Shown here: positions 19,895 through 32,010 of the stretch, in pieces
Layout of the letters: each line of letters begins with the position of its first letter
Position numbering within the stretch: the first letter of the stretch is position 1
NCBI GenBank assembly: GCA_003427395.1
Contig: BFEA01000605.1
Coordinates: 572,508 to 630,496, forward strand
Direction of reading: 5' to 3'
DNA: 57,989 bases
Source of the DNA: Chara braunii
Taxonomy: Eukaryota; Streptophyta; Charophyceae; Charales; Characeae
Made by a program: the position numbers and the translations under genes
Notes under the pieces: model-generated
The model's database searches: none
Told to the model about the DNA's origin: nothing
Seen by the model: the letters and a program-made list of their open reading frames with translations, nothing else

Positions 19895-21911
19895 CGCAGG
19901 ATCAAAAAGTTATCAGTTCAATCACAATCCCAAAGTGTTGACGAGCAGGGTACCAATCCGATTAACCGACAGACCCAGGGTTGAGGCCTCCAATAATCCA
20001 TGCCAAACACAACTTTATGCTGCCCGGATTGTAATATGGGTCTCCGTCGCCCTGACACTCGGACGTCGGGATACTCCTCACTGTACTACAGCATAAGCTC
20101 CATTGGATCTCTCATTGTCCCCTTCCCTGTGCCCTAGACAACCGGTGGCTTTTCGTTGTGTGCCCCTAGCCCTTTTCCTTGAAACTAAGTCGTGACTAGG
20201 CACGCGGGCCCTAACCGAGACCTTCGAAGGCATTCTCTCGCCTTCCTCTAAAAAATCTTCACATTTAACATACGTAGCCGTACCACATAGACTCTCACAT
20301 AAGCTCTCCTGCAGTCTAGTACAGGAAGACCAGGTCTCCATCTTGGCCCACCATTGTCTGGGTGATCATTCCAGATCTCACATAAGCTCTCATGCAGTCT
20401 AGTACAGGAAGACCTGGTCTCCATCTTGGCCCACCATTGTCTGGGTGATCATTCCAGATCGACGGCCCACTGCATTGTTATTTCAGCGGTAGTGCCTTCG
20501 CGGGTTGCGCTACAATAGGCTGTTCCTGATTAAGATTCGTATGACTCGACTCTTATCCCACGCCTTTCCGCAGGAGAAAAACCCTCCTAGGCGTTCACGC
20601 CCCTTTTTGTCTTTACTCCCTTGGCCAGACGCAGACCTTTTGCTTAGGTTGTGCCAAACAGCGGCCGACACCAAGGGTTGCGCCTTAGTGATGCTAGTTA
20701 TACCCCTAGCTGGGTCGTCTTATAAATGTCCAAGATTAGCACAAATGGTCAGGCCGTGTGTCGCAATAATACAAGCCTACTGCGGGACTACGCATAGACC
20801 TGTCGCACATAAAAGGTATTTATCAGTTCCTCTGTGGGACAACACAGGGGAAGCACGACAACCTCTCAATAATCACAAAACAAAAATCACCGCCTGGTTC
20901 ACAAGGCCGTGACCTCCCAGCTTGATCAGAGCAAGAAAGTCACACATCTTGATGATATCTCCTAAAGCACACCATTTGCGACATCCAAAAATTTCACCAA
21001 TAGTCAAGCAAAATTTGGTCCCTCTCGCCAGTCTTTTATTATTTAAAGTCAACCTTCCATTTATCAATCTATATAACCACCTTATTTATAGAGGAGGTCT
21101 TACTTTTAATAGGTCTCTCAGTCATCCCTCTCTTACTAAGATGAACTCTCTCGCGACCTTCTCTTTAACGCATCTTCCCTCTCTGAAGGTGCGTCTTCCA
21201 AATAGATAATGAACAACCTTTCCATTCACAGGTGTCCCACTCATCATATACTCCATATAAAAAGACCGACTTGTGGGTCTTCTGTACAGTTCAATGATTG
21301 AATACTCACCATACAAATATTCAGGATCCTCACATCCTTTCACAAGACAGATTGCACTTCCTTGCCTTATACTCGGCCCTCTCATCCGCCCGAGGGCAGG
21401 TCGCATGAGTATACCGGCGAGTAGACAGTTCACATTCATCCAGATTTATAAAGTACAACATACATCAAGCATTTTCTCGGACATATTTCACACCAAGCCA
21501 TCATCTATCAAAACAGGATCACACAAGTGAGTGTTAGAGTGATCGTCATATACAACAAGTAGTCCCCAAAAAAAGGTCTCGATATAATGTACACTCAAGG
21601 ATAAAATACCCCGTACAAAAAAGAAATATCTCCATACTGTGACTCACTCAACTCACTCAATCCACACTCACACTGGTATCCTCCTCAAAGTACAAGTTGG
21701 GTCCGTCTGTCGAAAATCAGGGTGTAAGCCAACTAAGTATGTACACGCTCATCTACCATATCCCGGTCCTCAAGAAACCCTACCCATACTGCCTGACAAC
21801 AGCAAACAACACCTACGTTTACAGAATGTCATCCAATCCTGACTCTAGTCCTACATGCAACATGTCAACCATATAGGTAACTCAGTCCTGATCGCTCATC
21901 TCCTCCTGGTT
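19895..21911 (-). other. Retrotransposon 3' non-coding region
   Basis: Between the last reading frame and the polypurine tract lies about 2 kb with short unconvincing frames on both strands. The only structure I see is an 83-bp direct duplication at 20,293-20,458. No domain, RNA gene or further LTR is recognised. Confidence 0.5.
20293..20458. repeat. 83-bp tandem duplication
   Basis: 20,293-20,375 and 20,376-20,458 are adjacent direct copies (TCTCACATAAGCTCT ... CATTCCAGA) with only a few substitutions. Each includes the short palindrome AGACC(A/T)GGTCT. Confidence 0.85.
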
Positions 21912-24494
21912 TTACCTATATAGCTGAGCCCTACCCCCATTTGCTGATCTCTCTACTCTCCTACCCTGCCTATCAAACATCCTGCCTCCTTCCTCTGTAA
22001 CCTTTCCTTCAGCCTTGTCCTTTAGGAACTTAGGACATTGCAAGGCTTGATGCCCCTCCTTTGTACAGAAGAAGCAGGACGTGTCGAACCACTTCCTGGA
22101 CCTCTTATTTCCTCTCTGAGACCCTGGCGATGATGGCGCTTCGCTGGCCTCCCTGCTCAGCTCATGGCTCTGAGGCATATCCAAGGGCTCCTCTCGTGCC
22201 TCCACCTCCTGGGTACTCGGTCCTGGTCGGTCCTCAATCCCCTCTGGCCCATACTCGGGCGTGCCCAACCTCTGGAGCCCGCCCTCGATGATACCATCAG
22301 CCTCAATCCTCATTTCCCTCTCAAGAGACTCCTCTATCCTCCGCTCGGGTGAAAACAAACTCGCCTCCTCCTGCATCGTGTGCACCGCCTCAATGAGCAC
22401 GTCCATAGATCCCTCTGCTGAGCCCTGAGTCGGCTCACTGCTGGATGGTGGTAATCCCTCCTCAACTACCAAAGGTATGAGTGGGTCTGCCGCTGCTATA
22501 GGTAGCGTCGCGAGCTCAGTAGGGGCTCTGAACTTAAAGGCCTCTCTCTCTGCCTCCCTCTGGGCTCTCGCTTCCTCTGGCTCCAGGATAACTCTCCCCA
22601 TAGGTGGCTCCTGGCGAGTCTCTGCTGCAGATGGCTGTCCTGGCAAACCATGTCCTGGCTGCCTCTGCTCTCCCTGTCGGCTGCTCTCTGGCTTGTCCAC
22701 CTCTCCCTAAGATCGCTGCCTCAGGCTCTCAATGATAGTTGCCTGACAATGCCCCGAGTTCTTGGATTTCCACCTCCATAGCCTCCAAACGTACCCCATG
22801 GCCTGCTTCCTTTATCTTCTTTCCTGCCAGATCGCTCTCCAATAACAAGTGCCGGTCAAAAAAATTGCCTTGGCTTGAAACTTGATTTTGCCATCCAACC
22901 TTTCTTCCGCCTTCCTTGCCACCCCGAACCCGACTCTGACTGGCGAAGGAAGCTCCTCTCCTCTCTGCTCCCAGAAGTCCCTCCACATCTCAGGGATCTC
23001 CGGAGCCCTAGCTGGCGCGCTGGGTGGCTGCCCTGGGAGCGCTCATGCTGCCTCCGATCTCTGCCTCTCCTCGTGCTGCTCCGAAAGCTCCCCCGTTGCC
23101 TCCAAGCTCTGCCTCTCTTGCCATATCTCGTTTATCCTCCTGGTTCTTCTCGCCCCCTTTTCCTCTGCTGTCTCTCCAGCTGGCGCCCTTTCCCTCGTGC
23201 GGAGGTCAACCCTCTTCGGGATCTCTGCCTCCATCTCCTTCTCGGGCTGGCACGACTCACTGCGTGGCTCTGCACGTGTTGGCTCTTCCAGGTCTGGGTG
23301 GTCTAGGGCATGAGCTGCTAGGTGTCTATCAATGAGGGTCAAGGCTTCTCTCCTTACAGCTGCTCTTTCTCTCCTCCTTTCTGCTCTCCCTTCTTGCGAA
23401 GGAGCCTTTTCTGATGAAGGTAATGGGGTCTCCTCTCTCAGCAATCTCTCCCCTGCCTGGTGAGTGTTCCACTGTGCATCCCCGAGTCTCAAACCCACCG
23501 CTGGTGTCTGAGGGGGCGTGTCCTCTCCAACCTCGATCACTTCCTTCCCTGCACGCCTCTCCTCATCGCCTAGCCCTCTCTCTCGCTGAGTATCCTGGAC
23601 CTCCTTCTGTAGCACCTCCTCTCGTGGCTCCTCCTCTGCCTGCTCTCCATGCTCTTCACCCTTGCGTGCTGGGGACCTCCTCAATTCACCTTCGGCAAAC
23701 CGATGGAACTCCACTGGTCCCAACCCACACTCAGGGTATGCGTCTCGCTCCTCAGCGTCTGGCTCTGGCTCCTCCTCTCTCCTAGATAGGGCCTTTCGTC
23801 CTCCTCGAGACGGTCTCACCTCCTTGGGCTCAGGGTCCCTTTGCCTCTGACTCCTCTGATGCCTCTCAACTCTGGGCGGAGGGGGCTCTGGCCGTCGAAA
23901 GGTCTCCCTCAGATGTGCCCTGTAGCTCTCCCAGTCCCGGGCCATGCTTCTGACTTGGTTAGCCAGTGGCCTTCCCGCCTTCCTGGTCCAGAGTGGAAGC
24001 GTCTGCATCCAATCATCTCTCAGTATACCCTGCCCCTACATGAGCCACTCAAACGCGGGGATGAAGTCCGACACATTTCCAATCTCCAGGCGGATCGGCC
24101 TGCCATCAGGTCCCACAGGCGAGGGTCGCAGCTCCTGCATCCTCCACTCCACCTCTGATCTCGTCGTCCCCTCTCTATGGATCCACGCGACGGGCTCCTC
24201 GAACCTGCCTGCTCCCCTCAGTCTCTCAATTGCCTGGGCCACGGTCCAGCCCATATGCCTTGCATGATCCCAAAAACCATCCAGGAATAGCTCGATGTCC
24301 CCATCATCGTATACCAGAGTACTCTGTCGATAGTGAGGCCCATGCTGCTCATATCCTCCTGATGCTCCCAACGGCCTCCGAGGCGGCCGTGTCCCCCTCC
24401 CTCCTCTTGGCATGGCTGTCTTCGTAAAGTCAGACCTGCACAACAGGCGAAAGGAGATAACAAACACACATAGGGGTAAGCAAATAGGTGACAA
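21912..24494 (-). pseudogene. Extra Gag-like reading frame 3' of integrase
   Basis: The frame starts near 24,416 (MPRGGRG) or upstream and runs to 21,912. The N-terminal part is helical and capsid-like, with DDGDIELFLDGFWDHARHMG, then AIERLRGAGRFEEPVAW, then FIPAFEWLM, then PLANQVRSMARDWESYRAHL. A long charged Glu/Arg/Pro-rich region and a probable coiled coil follow. The C-terminus has a CCHC zinc knuckle (CFFCTKEGHQALQC). This capsid-like, charged and zinc-knuckle order is that of a Gag protein, although the element already has gag at its 5' end. Breaks: TAG 24,036-24,038, TGA 22,729-22,731, and frame changes around 23,043-22,860 and near 22,700. It could be a captured second gag or an accessory nucleic-acid-binding protein. 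Confidence 0.6.
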
Positions 24495-24578
24495 TCAAGC
24501 AAGCTCAAACCAGACCATACTCATGCAGCATACAACCTATCTGACCTACATAACCTATCGCTTCTATTCTAGAGGTAG

Positions 24579-25825
24579 TCAGATCGTCTCTCTTACCCCT
24601 TCTCTCGCCACAAATTTCTTCAATCGCGTTCCAAATACCCAATCCTTCCACTCAGTCTCATTCAACTCCTCAATCTGGTACGCTCCGAAGTCTCCAACCC
24701 GTACGATCCCGTAGCGACCTAACCACCTTTTATCAAGTTTCCTTGACCACTGCTTTTCCAGCGATGAATCGTAGAGAAGCACGACGTCCCCAACTTCTAC
24801 AGGTACTTTCCTCACCCAAGCAAACTGATCCCATCGAGTCTTATCATCCATTATACGACTTCTAGCCACATGATCGGACGCTTCTTGGATCCTTTCCTCT
24901 ATCGCTCCTATCTGTCGCGCCCGAATGTCGAGCAATTCCTCAAAGGACAGGTAAACTTCCAGATCCTGGCGCCTCAAGTCTTGAGAAAGCTTTCAATAGG
25001 GAAGGTGGCGTGTCGTCCACACCACAACGTCGCAGGTGCGTACTTGGTGGATCTATTTACTGTGATGTTCTCGACAAAGAATGCCGCCCTTAGGTATCTT
25101 GGCCATTGATTAGGTCTCTCTTCGGTCCACTTAGCCATTAGACTCGTAATGGTACTGTGCCCTCTTTCCACCAGAGCGTTCGCCTCAGGGTGCACGGCCG
25201 TAATGTAGTTAGCTACTACACCATACCTTGATAACAACTCCTGCACCTCCTGGCAAGTAAATTCCGATCCTCTGTCCATTACGAATTCCCTGACGAAAGG
25301 ATAATGCAGGTAGTACTCCTCGATGCAGCTCACCAAGACTGAACTAGTCTAGGTACGAATGGCACATCCGTCTACAAAGCCAGAAAGGTTATCGCGCGCA
25401 TCGAAGATGTATTTATAGCCCTGATCCCCAAGCGCCATGAAAAGTAGGTCGAGATGCACTACAGCCCCTACCTCTCGCTCTAACCTTGGATGCAGCGGCT
25501 CTCCTTGCCTCAAACGGGATCTCTCTTGCCAGGGTACGCAGGATCGACGGAATTTTCCGACCATGTCCATCAACCCATCCCAGTAGTACAGCTCACTTAT
25601 CTTGGCATACGTGGCTTGTACCCCTCGATGCCCTCCTGCAATGCCATCATGAAGTGCTGCTACGACGTCAATCTGGCGGTTCCTTCCGCAGACGACTTTC
25701 AGGGGATTCCCCACTTCTCTTTTTACGAAAAGGTGACCGTCTCGCACTAAGTAGCGCTGCAGCATCCTCTGAGCTTTATCGCTTGCATCCCTTAGCCGCA
25801 TCTCGCAAGACAAGAGAAGCCCCAA
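24579..25825 (-). pseudogene. Integrase (Ty3/gypsy)
   Basis: Integrase inserts element cDNA into the genome. The zinc-binding part has the His pair (ALHDGIAGGHRG, then YYWDGLMDMV) but reads SCVPWQ where the second Cys is expected, so zinc binding is probably lost. The catalytic triad is visible: Asp in VHLDLLFMA (about 25,450), Asp in MDRGSEFT (about 25,270), Glu in ALVERGH (about 25,165). The C-terminal part has VGDVVLLYDSSLEKQW and RWLGRYGIVRV, the usual tail fold, but no chromodomain. Breaks: TAG 25,349-25,351, and a one-base loss near 24,978 that shifts frame at SFLKT. Confidence 0.85.
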
Positions 25826-25851
25826 CTCTAGGTAAATCCCATCATACTCTT

Positions 25852-26781
25852 CTACGCAAAGGCCTCCTTAATCTCCCCCTCCTCGAACTCGTCGTCCTGG
25901 CTCTCGGGCACTTTGTCCACATTCACTGCCGGGTTCAACGAGCCTGACTGGTCGAGGCTTTCCTGGAATAGCGTGTTGACGAGGAGATACATTCCTCCCA
26001 TCAGATCCTCATGCCGTTCTGCTTGGCCTGGTCCTTCCTCGATCGTTCTTATGTCTTCCACCAGACTATGCGAACTAGTCAGCGCCAGCTCCATCATCCA
26101 CTGAACATCCTTACCTCCCCAAGGATCTTCTTCTTCAAAGGGTTTGAGGACTAGCTCAGCCCTCCTTTCATATCCGCTTGGCGCTTGCCACATAGGATAA
26201 CCCACACTGTTAGGCACTCATGGCGACCACTTGTTGATATGGAGATGGACATCTTCCCCCTGATCCAGGAATCCATCAACTGGGGGCGTATTCTCCACTC
26301 CCTCTCCTTCCTGTTTATCCCAGTTGATCCGACTCTGCCCGTCTGCCCCGTTCTTGCTGCCAGGAATCCGCTCCAACTCGAAGTTAAACATCTCGATGCA
26401 CGAAAGCCATCTGGCAACCGTCGGATCCGATGGAACGTAATTCCTCAGAGAATAGGCCAGGGCGGTCGGGTCCACTCTCAAAATAAACCTCCTGCCGAAG
26501 ATGTAGTTCCGGAAGATCCGTAGACAGTGGAGGACAGCAAGGGTCTCCCTTTTAAACTGAGAGTAGTTTCTTTCTGTCATACATAGAGTCCATTTCTCAA
26601 ATCGCAAGGGCCTTTCCTTTCCTTCCACGTCTGCCTGAATCAGAACTTCTCCTAAGGCAGTTGGCCCCGCATCTGTTTCAACAATGAAGGGTCGCGTTTC
26701 CGTGGCATCATAATCTTGCGCTCCTAACACCAACCCTCCCTCTCGAAATTCCTCTTTCATTCTGGCCACTACCTCTTCTTA
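25852..26781 (-). pseudogene. RNase H domain and linker to integrase
   Basis: The RNase H-type block is recognisable by FIVETDAGPTALGEVLIQ, RNYSQFKRETLAVLHCLRIFRNYIFGRRFILRVDPTAL and WLSCIEMFNFELERIPGSKNGADGQSR, as in gypsy elements, where it degrades the RNA strand of the hybrid. A charged linker of about 120 residues (to 25,852) leads to integrase. Breaks: TAA at 26,779-26,781 just before the domain, TGA at 26,218-26,220, and a frameshift near 25,852. Confidence 0.85.
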
Positions 26782-26928
26782 CTCTTCACCCCAAACCCAT
26801 TCTTGATCCTGACGGACTAACTTCCTCAGGTGCTCAGTCTTAGTGGCGAAGTTCTTGACGAAGGCATTCCAAAATCCACACATACTAAGGAAGCTTCTGA
26901 CATCAGTTATTGAGTGGAAAGGAACTGG

Positions 26929-28003
26929 TCACTCAGTAATCTTGTCCGTCTTTTTCACATCCGTCTTCGGCCCCTCTCGCTGTAGACGAACCCCAAGATA
27001 GTCGCTTCCCTCATGCAGTGTCTGGCGCTCGTTGTGAGGTTATGCTCCTCGAGCAGGCTCAAAACCTTATCGAGGTCCTGGATGTGTTTCCAAACAAAGC
27101 GCCTTACCCCTGGCGAGACTTCGTCGCTCTCCTTCACTGCCGGCCCCTTCACTGTCAAATCATCGATGTATGGCTATGTGATATGAGGGCTGACTGACTG
27201 CATAACACGAATCATGGCCCGTTCGACCATTGCTACCGCGTTGGTCCACCCTTGTGGGGCCACGTTCATGTGGATTAATCCTCGTGGCGTGTGCATAGCC
27301 GTCACCGACCTATCCGACAGGTAGACTGAAAATTGATTATATCCTGAGTAAAGGTCTATAAGTGAGATTATAGGCCTTCCAGCACAGGATTCTGACAGAG
27401 CATCCGCATTTGGCAGTCCTCCAGTATCCCACACAGTTACCGCATTCAGTCTTTGTAAATCGTGCACCCACCGCAGCGTCCCGTTAGGTTTGATGAAGAA
27501 AAACCACGGGGACGCATACGGCCCACTCGAATAATCGGCAACGTGCGTTCGTATCTTGCCGTCGAGGTAATCCACCACCTTCTTTTCCACGTCAGGATTA
27601 GGATATCTCGCCCCTCTCATGTTCCAGGGTTCATGTGGCACGGTGTGGATACGTATCATAGGTATCTTGTCCACATCCAGCCTGCCGCGCTCGTCGTCAC
27701 TAAACGCATTGGCGCGATGCCTCCTCTTCATTAACTCCACCATCAACGTTCGCTTCTGAGGGAGTAGGAAGTCAGGTTCTCCTGTAATCAACCTCCCCTC
27801 ATTCCCTTCGTTGATACGACATGGTCCTGCTAGAGCACTCTCCCTCATTCGCCGTATCAACCCTCGTTCCCTCTCGTAGTATGCTTCCTCGTCTTCCGTA
27901 ACGAGGACGGGAACTGGGCGGCATTTCTTGTCTACCATCTTGTACCACCTTTGAGAACCTTGCTTGAGCCGTTCCCTAAAAAAGGCCGACTCACAGATTG
28001 CGC
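26929..28003 (-). pseudogene. Reverse transcriptase
   Basis: The polymerase copies element RNA to DNA. Seen in order: PYASPWFFFIKPNGTLRWVHD, LIDLYSGYNQF (first catalytic Asp, about 27,350), TPRGLIHMNVAPQGWTNA, and YIDD (27,159-27,170) with the two catalytic Asp intact, then the LGFVYSERG block. Stop TAG lies at 27,174-27,176, one codon before PYIDD. TGA lies at 26,929-26,931 in the connection to RNase H, where Trp would fit. Frameshifts occur near 28,010 and 26,960. The family is Ty3/gypsy by pol order and motifs. Confidence 0.9.
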
Positions 28004-29007
28004 TTATGCGGACGCAGGGTTTCTTCTTCCGTCCGGAAGACGGTATACCAACTCCAATCTCCCAGCCTCAGGGCATTTCAGAACTTGCTCCCTCAAGGCC
28101 TGGATGGCGTCCGGATCCGCCATCTCATGTACGGCCACCAAATCCATGGCCTTTCCGACGTCCAATAGGCTAAGGGAAAATGCGTTCACCTCTTCTTCTC
28201 CTTCCGGCTCCGCCCGAAGTCTTCGGCGCTCGCCCTCCGATTCTTCGATCGTGAAGGATCCTGGGTTGGGCCGGTTCCTTATAGTTCTTGGTCCTGTATT
28301 TCTGCAGGTAATTCTGTCGTAACTCCCGCAAGCAGGGTCACATAGGAGGAGGATCAGAGTATCGTCATGCTTGTTGAACATCACGGTTTCTGTTCTACTA
28401 AAAATGACCTCCCAAGGAGGATCCCATGGTCCACGTCCGGCATGATGAAGAAGCAAACTCGGGCCTTCACCTTTCCAACCTCGATGAGTACATTCGAGGC
28501 TGTCCCACAAAACACGGCCTTGCAGCTGGCAGCGTGCAAAATACCGCAGTCAGATCGGTCTATGTCTAGCCCGAATCTGATAGCATCCTCCTCCCAGATG
28601 ATGTCCATTTCCGCCCCGGTATCCACCATTGCTGCACATTTAAAGTTTTTCACTACTAAATCCACCATGCCGTAGGCCACACACTTCCAATCCATTTTCG
28701 TGCCCGACTCCGCCCACTCTGCCTCCTTGGGTAGGATCGTACCCAGATGAACATTGGGCACCGCGCACCGCGACAACCTCCCTTTCAATTCATCGCGGAG
28801 TCGCGGGGCTGACGCTAGGATTTCCTTCAGGGTCATGAGCTCATTATACCCTTCCAGCAGCCGGTCAATCACTTTCTCTACATCAAATCCCTCCTCCAAC
28901 CGAACCGCGTATTTCTTCTTTTTGGGTGGTCCGTCAGGTATAACCGGCTCGGCCTCTCCCCTGGTCCCCTTTTTCCTTGCCCGTTGCGCCGCTCTCTGAT
29001 CCTCTTC
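28004..29007 (-). pseudogene. Retroviral-type aspartic protease and flanking polyprotein
   Basis: The protease that would cut the polyprotein is marked by the active-site DTGA (CAAMVDTGAEMDII) and by GILLGRSFL near its C-terminus (28,900-28,381). A shift of one base near 28,390 moves the frame to the following part (FNKHDDTLILLLCDP to 28,004), a spacer before RT. Upstream, a Lys/Arg-rich segment (ARKKG, PKKKKYAV) links it to gag in the same frame as 29,322-29,008 across TGA 29,008-29,010. Confidence 0.85.
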
Positions 29008-31111
29008 TCAGCGCAGCCTCTCGTCTTCTTCTTCTTCATCATCGTCGTCCTCCACTTCCACGGCCTCTTTCCTTTTTCCTGGTTCGGGCTCCCTCCTTGG
29101 AGGCTCTTGGCTGGCACTGGCCTTGGCTTGATTCCTCGTTCGCGCTGCTTGTGTCAACCGGGCCTGCGGGGTGAGGGATCTCCCCATCACCCCCGACTGT
29201 GGGCTTGACCCTACCACATTTACTCCGGGTCGCCCAGGCGCTGATTCCGGGCCGGAGTTGTACAGGAACACCTTAGGGATGCTAGACTTCCATTCCCTCA
29301 CCTCCTCAAAGAGGCCTACCAACTTCTGTTGGTACCTCCTTATCTTATCTAGCAGGTCCTCCTTTTCCCCAATAGGACGGATGGCGATTCCATCCTCCTT
29401 TCCTCGTCTTCATCATCCGATTCGATGATTATAGGCTCTTCCCTCTTACTTCCTGGACGTGGTCCTTGAGTCACCTCCTCGTCGCTCCCCACTTCCTCTA
29501 CCCCAATCGGTGGTTTCTCCTTTTCCTGCCATAGCCTGAACGTGGCAGGGGGTGGCAGCCCGGCTGCCGCCCTTCGTTGGGCCTCCGCTCTCACTCCTCC
29601 AAGCCTTCTATCAATGGCCTCCCCAAACTGATCGTAAATGTTCCCATCCATAGTGGAGGAGATCAGCCCGCTTCTTTCGTCTTCTCGTCTTATGTTACAG
29701 AACCTTATGGTGTGGCCTTGCTGGTCACAATGCTGGCAAATGGCTGTCCTCCAGTCAAAATGGGGTCTTCCATACCCCTGACTTCCCTGATCCCCCTGGC
29801 CTTGATACCCCTGGTCTTGGTACCCTTGGCCTTGATTCCCTTGGCCTTGGTACCCCTGGCCTTGGTTTCCTCGGCCTTGACTATTCTGTTGTCCTCCCCT
29901 TCCGCCGCCATTCCTGCCTCGCCCCCTTCCTCCACCCCTCCCTCCATTGCCTTGATTGCCCTGCCCCTGGTTCCTCCCTCCAGCCACGCTTCCTTGTGAA
30001 CTGGGAGCAGGTGACGGCGGCGGGGCCACAGGCTGGGCCTGGGCTGCGGGGTAGATAGGTGGCGGCATACTCATTTGTGGTCCGGCTACTGGCGGCGGGC
30101 TACCCCATGGCACAATTGCATTGATCACCGGCCAGGGCCACTGTCCGTAGGAGGGTGCCCCTCCTTGCGAGGGGCCCACACTAAACAAGGGCGCTGCCGC
30201 ACTTGGAGAAGTTGTCGCCACTGCCTGAGGTGCCTGCGCTTTTCCTGATCCCTGTCCGCCCTGCGCCAAGTTACGCACTTTGCGCTGGACCTTCGTCAGG
30301 TGCTGCGGCACCGGCTCTACCTCTTCCCAAAGCTCCTCCTGAACAGCCTCCTTTACCACCGGCTCCTTTCCTTTTACTCGGACAGCCGTCACTACCCTCC
30401 TCTGCACCACCGGCTCTGTCGCATACCCGAGCTATGCCAATACGTCTGTAATAATCCTTGTTACCCCCGGGGTCCTAAAAGCGGTCGCATATCTTTCCTT
30501 TCTCTTCTGCCTTTGCAAGCGTACCTGACGTTGCTCCACCTGGTTCAAACATCCAACTTCCACCCCTCTGTCAATGGTGGCCCAGGTGAGCTTGGTGCTA
30601 CCTCCTCCATGTCTTGTTAACTCACGGCCTCCGATGTCGTGAGTAGCCCCAGAAAAAAGACGCACTGCGCCTCCTCTGAAATCCCATGGACCTTCGGTGC
30701 CTTTTTCTTGAACTCCTCGACAAAGGCCCCTATCGTCGTAAAATCCTCCTTGTTCATCGCCTCCAGGTCCGCGGTGGTCAGCAATCCATCTCCCAGGTGG
30801 TACTTCCTTTGCATCCCCTCCTTGAACCTTTCCCAGCCACCTTGGGCCGCATCTATAACTTTCTTCACCTCTTGATGGTAGCTGCGGAGGACATACTAGA
30901 GGATGCGTTGAAACTTCACAACATCCGACCGCCCAACCAAAGCTTGTTCTACCCGCTCCAGCCATTCTGAGACTCTTTCTCCACAAAAATGAAACGTGTT
31001 GACCTTAGGGATATTGCTCGGGTTCCTTTCATGCCGGTCAATGGCCACGATGAGGTCATCGAGTGTCAAGCCCTTCTTGGGAGCACCCGATGCGGCGCAA
31101 GTTTCAGGCAT
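29008..31111 (-). pseudogene. gag
   Basis: Structural protein of the particle. From MPETCAASG at 31,111 the capsid-type region has FHFCGERVSEWLERVEQAL and WERFKEGMQRKYHLGD, then FVEEFKKKAPKVHG. Next come a Pro/Ala-rich linker, a Gly/Gln/Arg-rich segment with repeated NQGQGYQGQG words (about 29,960-29,760), a CCHC zinc knuckle CQHCDQQGHTIRFC (about 29,737-29,696) and an acidic tail. Breaks: TAG 30,896-30,898, TAG 30,432-30,434, a frameshift near 30,620 and another near 29,350, and TGA 29,008-29,010 at the boundary with the protease region. Confidence 0.85.
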
Positions 31112-31411
31112 CTTGACTGCCTCTTCTTTTCAAGATTCCTGACAAGAGAAAAACAAGCATATTCCCTTGTTCAACATTACACCTTGACCAGTCTAATTCA
31201 CCGGCTTTTACCTAACTCTTACTACATACTTTACTGAATACTAGCACAGTCGCCCCTCATAATTTCCCCTAACTCGAGCAGGTAAACTTTCTCATCTACA
31301 CTTAGTCACTCATTATTTTTTTTCCTTACCTTCTCATCATTTTTTTATACCTTTTCTCATTCATTTCTCATACCCTGATGTCGTTCCACCAGGGAGAACG
31401 GTAGGCTTTCC

Positions 31412-31433
31412 GTTATCCTCGGCAATGGCGCCA
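31412..31433 (-). promoter_or_regulatory. Primer-binding site, tRNA-Asp type
   Basis: The minus strand reads TGGCGCCATTGCCGAGG, close to the tRNA-Asp primer site widely used by plant Ty3/gypsy elements (TGGCGCCGTTGCC...). It begins two bases after the LTR terminus CAACA at 31,436. This fixes the inner edge of the 5' LTR and the direction of the element. Confidence 0.85.
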
Positions 31434-32010
31434 CCTGTTGAGCGCATCGGTCCGGCACCGCACCAGGGCAGCGCGGGACCCTCCCGGCCGCGTCACGCAT
31501 GAGTTGGTTAAAAATCTTTTGTCGCAATGTAAATGGAGCTTCCTTAAGCCGCTCCGGCCAAGTGCGTCAGCCATACCTCTCGCGAGCCCGTACGACACGA
31601 TAGGGCCTACGCGAGGCACAACCTACCTTCACCTTACGGGAGCTATCACCTCCCTTCGGTGGGCGTATCCCCGCCGAGCTACCAGTCCACAGTACGAAAG
31701 TTAATCAGTTGCAATCGCAGAGGTGGATTAGTCGAGGGCGTTTCTCGTTCGCTGTAGCATAGGGGGTACGCGCGGTAATACGCCTCTATTGAACTCGCAC
31801 GTGAACCGACATCATGGGGGGCTGAGGTCCCGAGCGCGACTCGTCGTCGGTCGACTATGACGCATCCCACACACCACGCGCACACCACTTTACGAACAAA
31901 AAAATAAAACCCACACACACACATACGAGATAACACAATATAAACAACGCGACAACGCTCCTAGCCCATCGGTAGTCGCCCCATCACTCATGATACGGAA
32001 ATCGGATAGG

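Noticed and set aside
22061-24267. Plus-strand Leu/Ser-rich frames over the 3' Gag-like gene
   Set aside because: They are the complement of Glu/Arg-rich codons on the minus strand. The minus strand carries the zinc knuckle and agrees with the direction of pol.
11392-30898. Reassigned stop codons (TAG/TAA read as Gln, as in some ulvophyte algae)
   Set aside because: Many interrupting stops are TAG where Gln fits, but several are TGA where Arg or Trp fits, and single-base frameshifts occur in the same genes. Other frames end normally at TAG (51,619-51,621). Decay explains all of it better.
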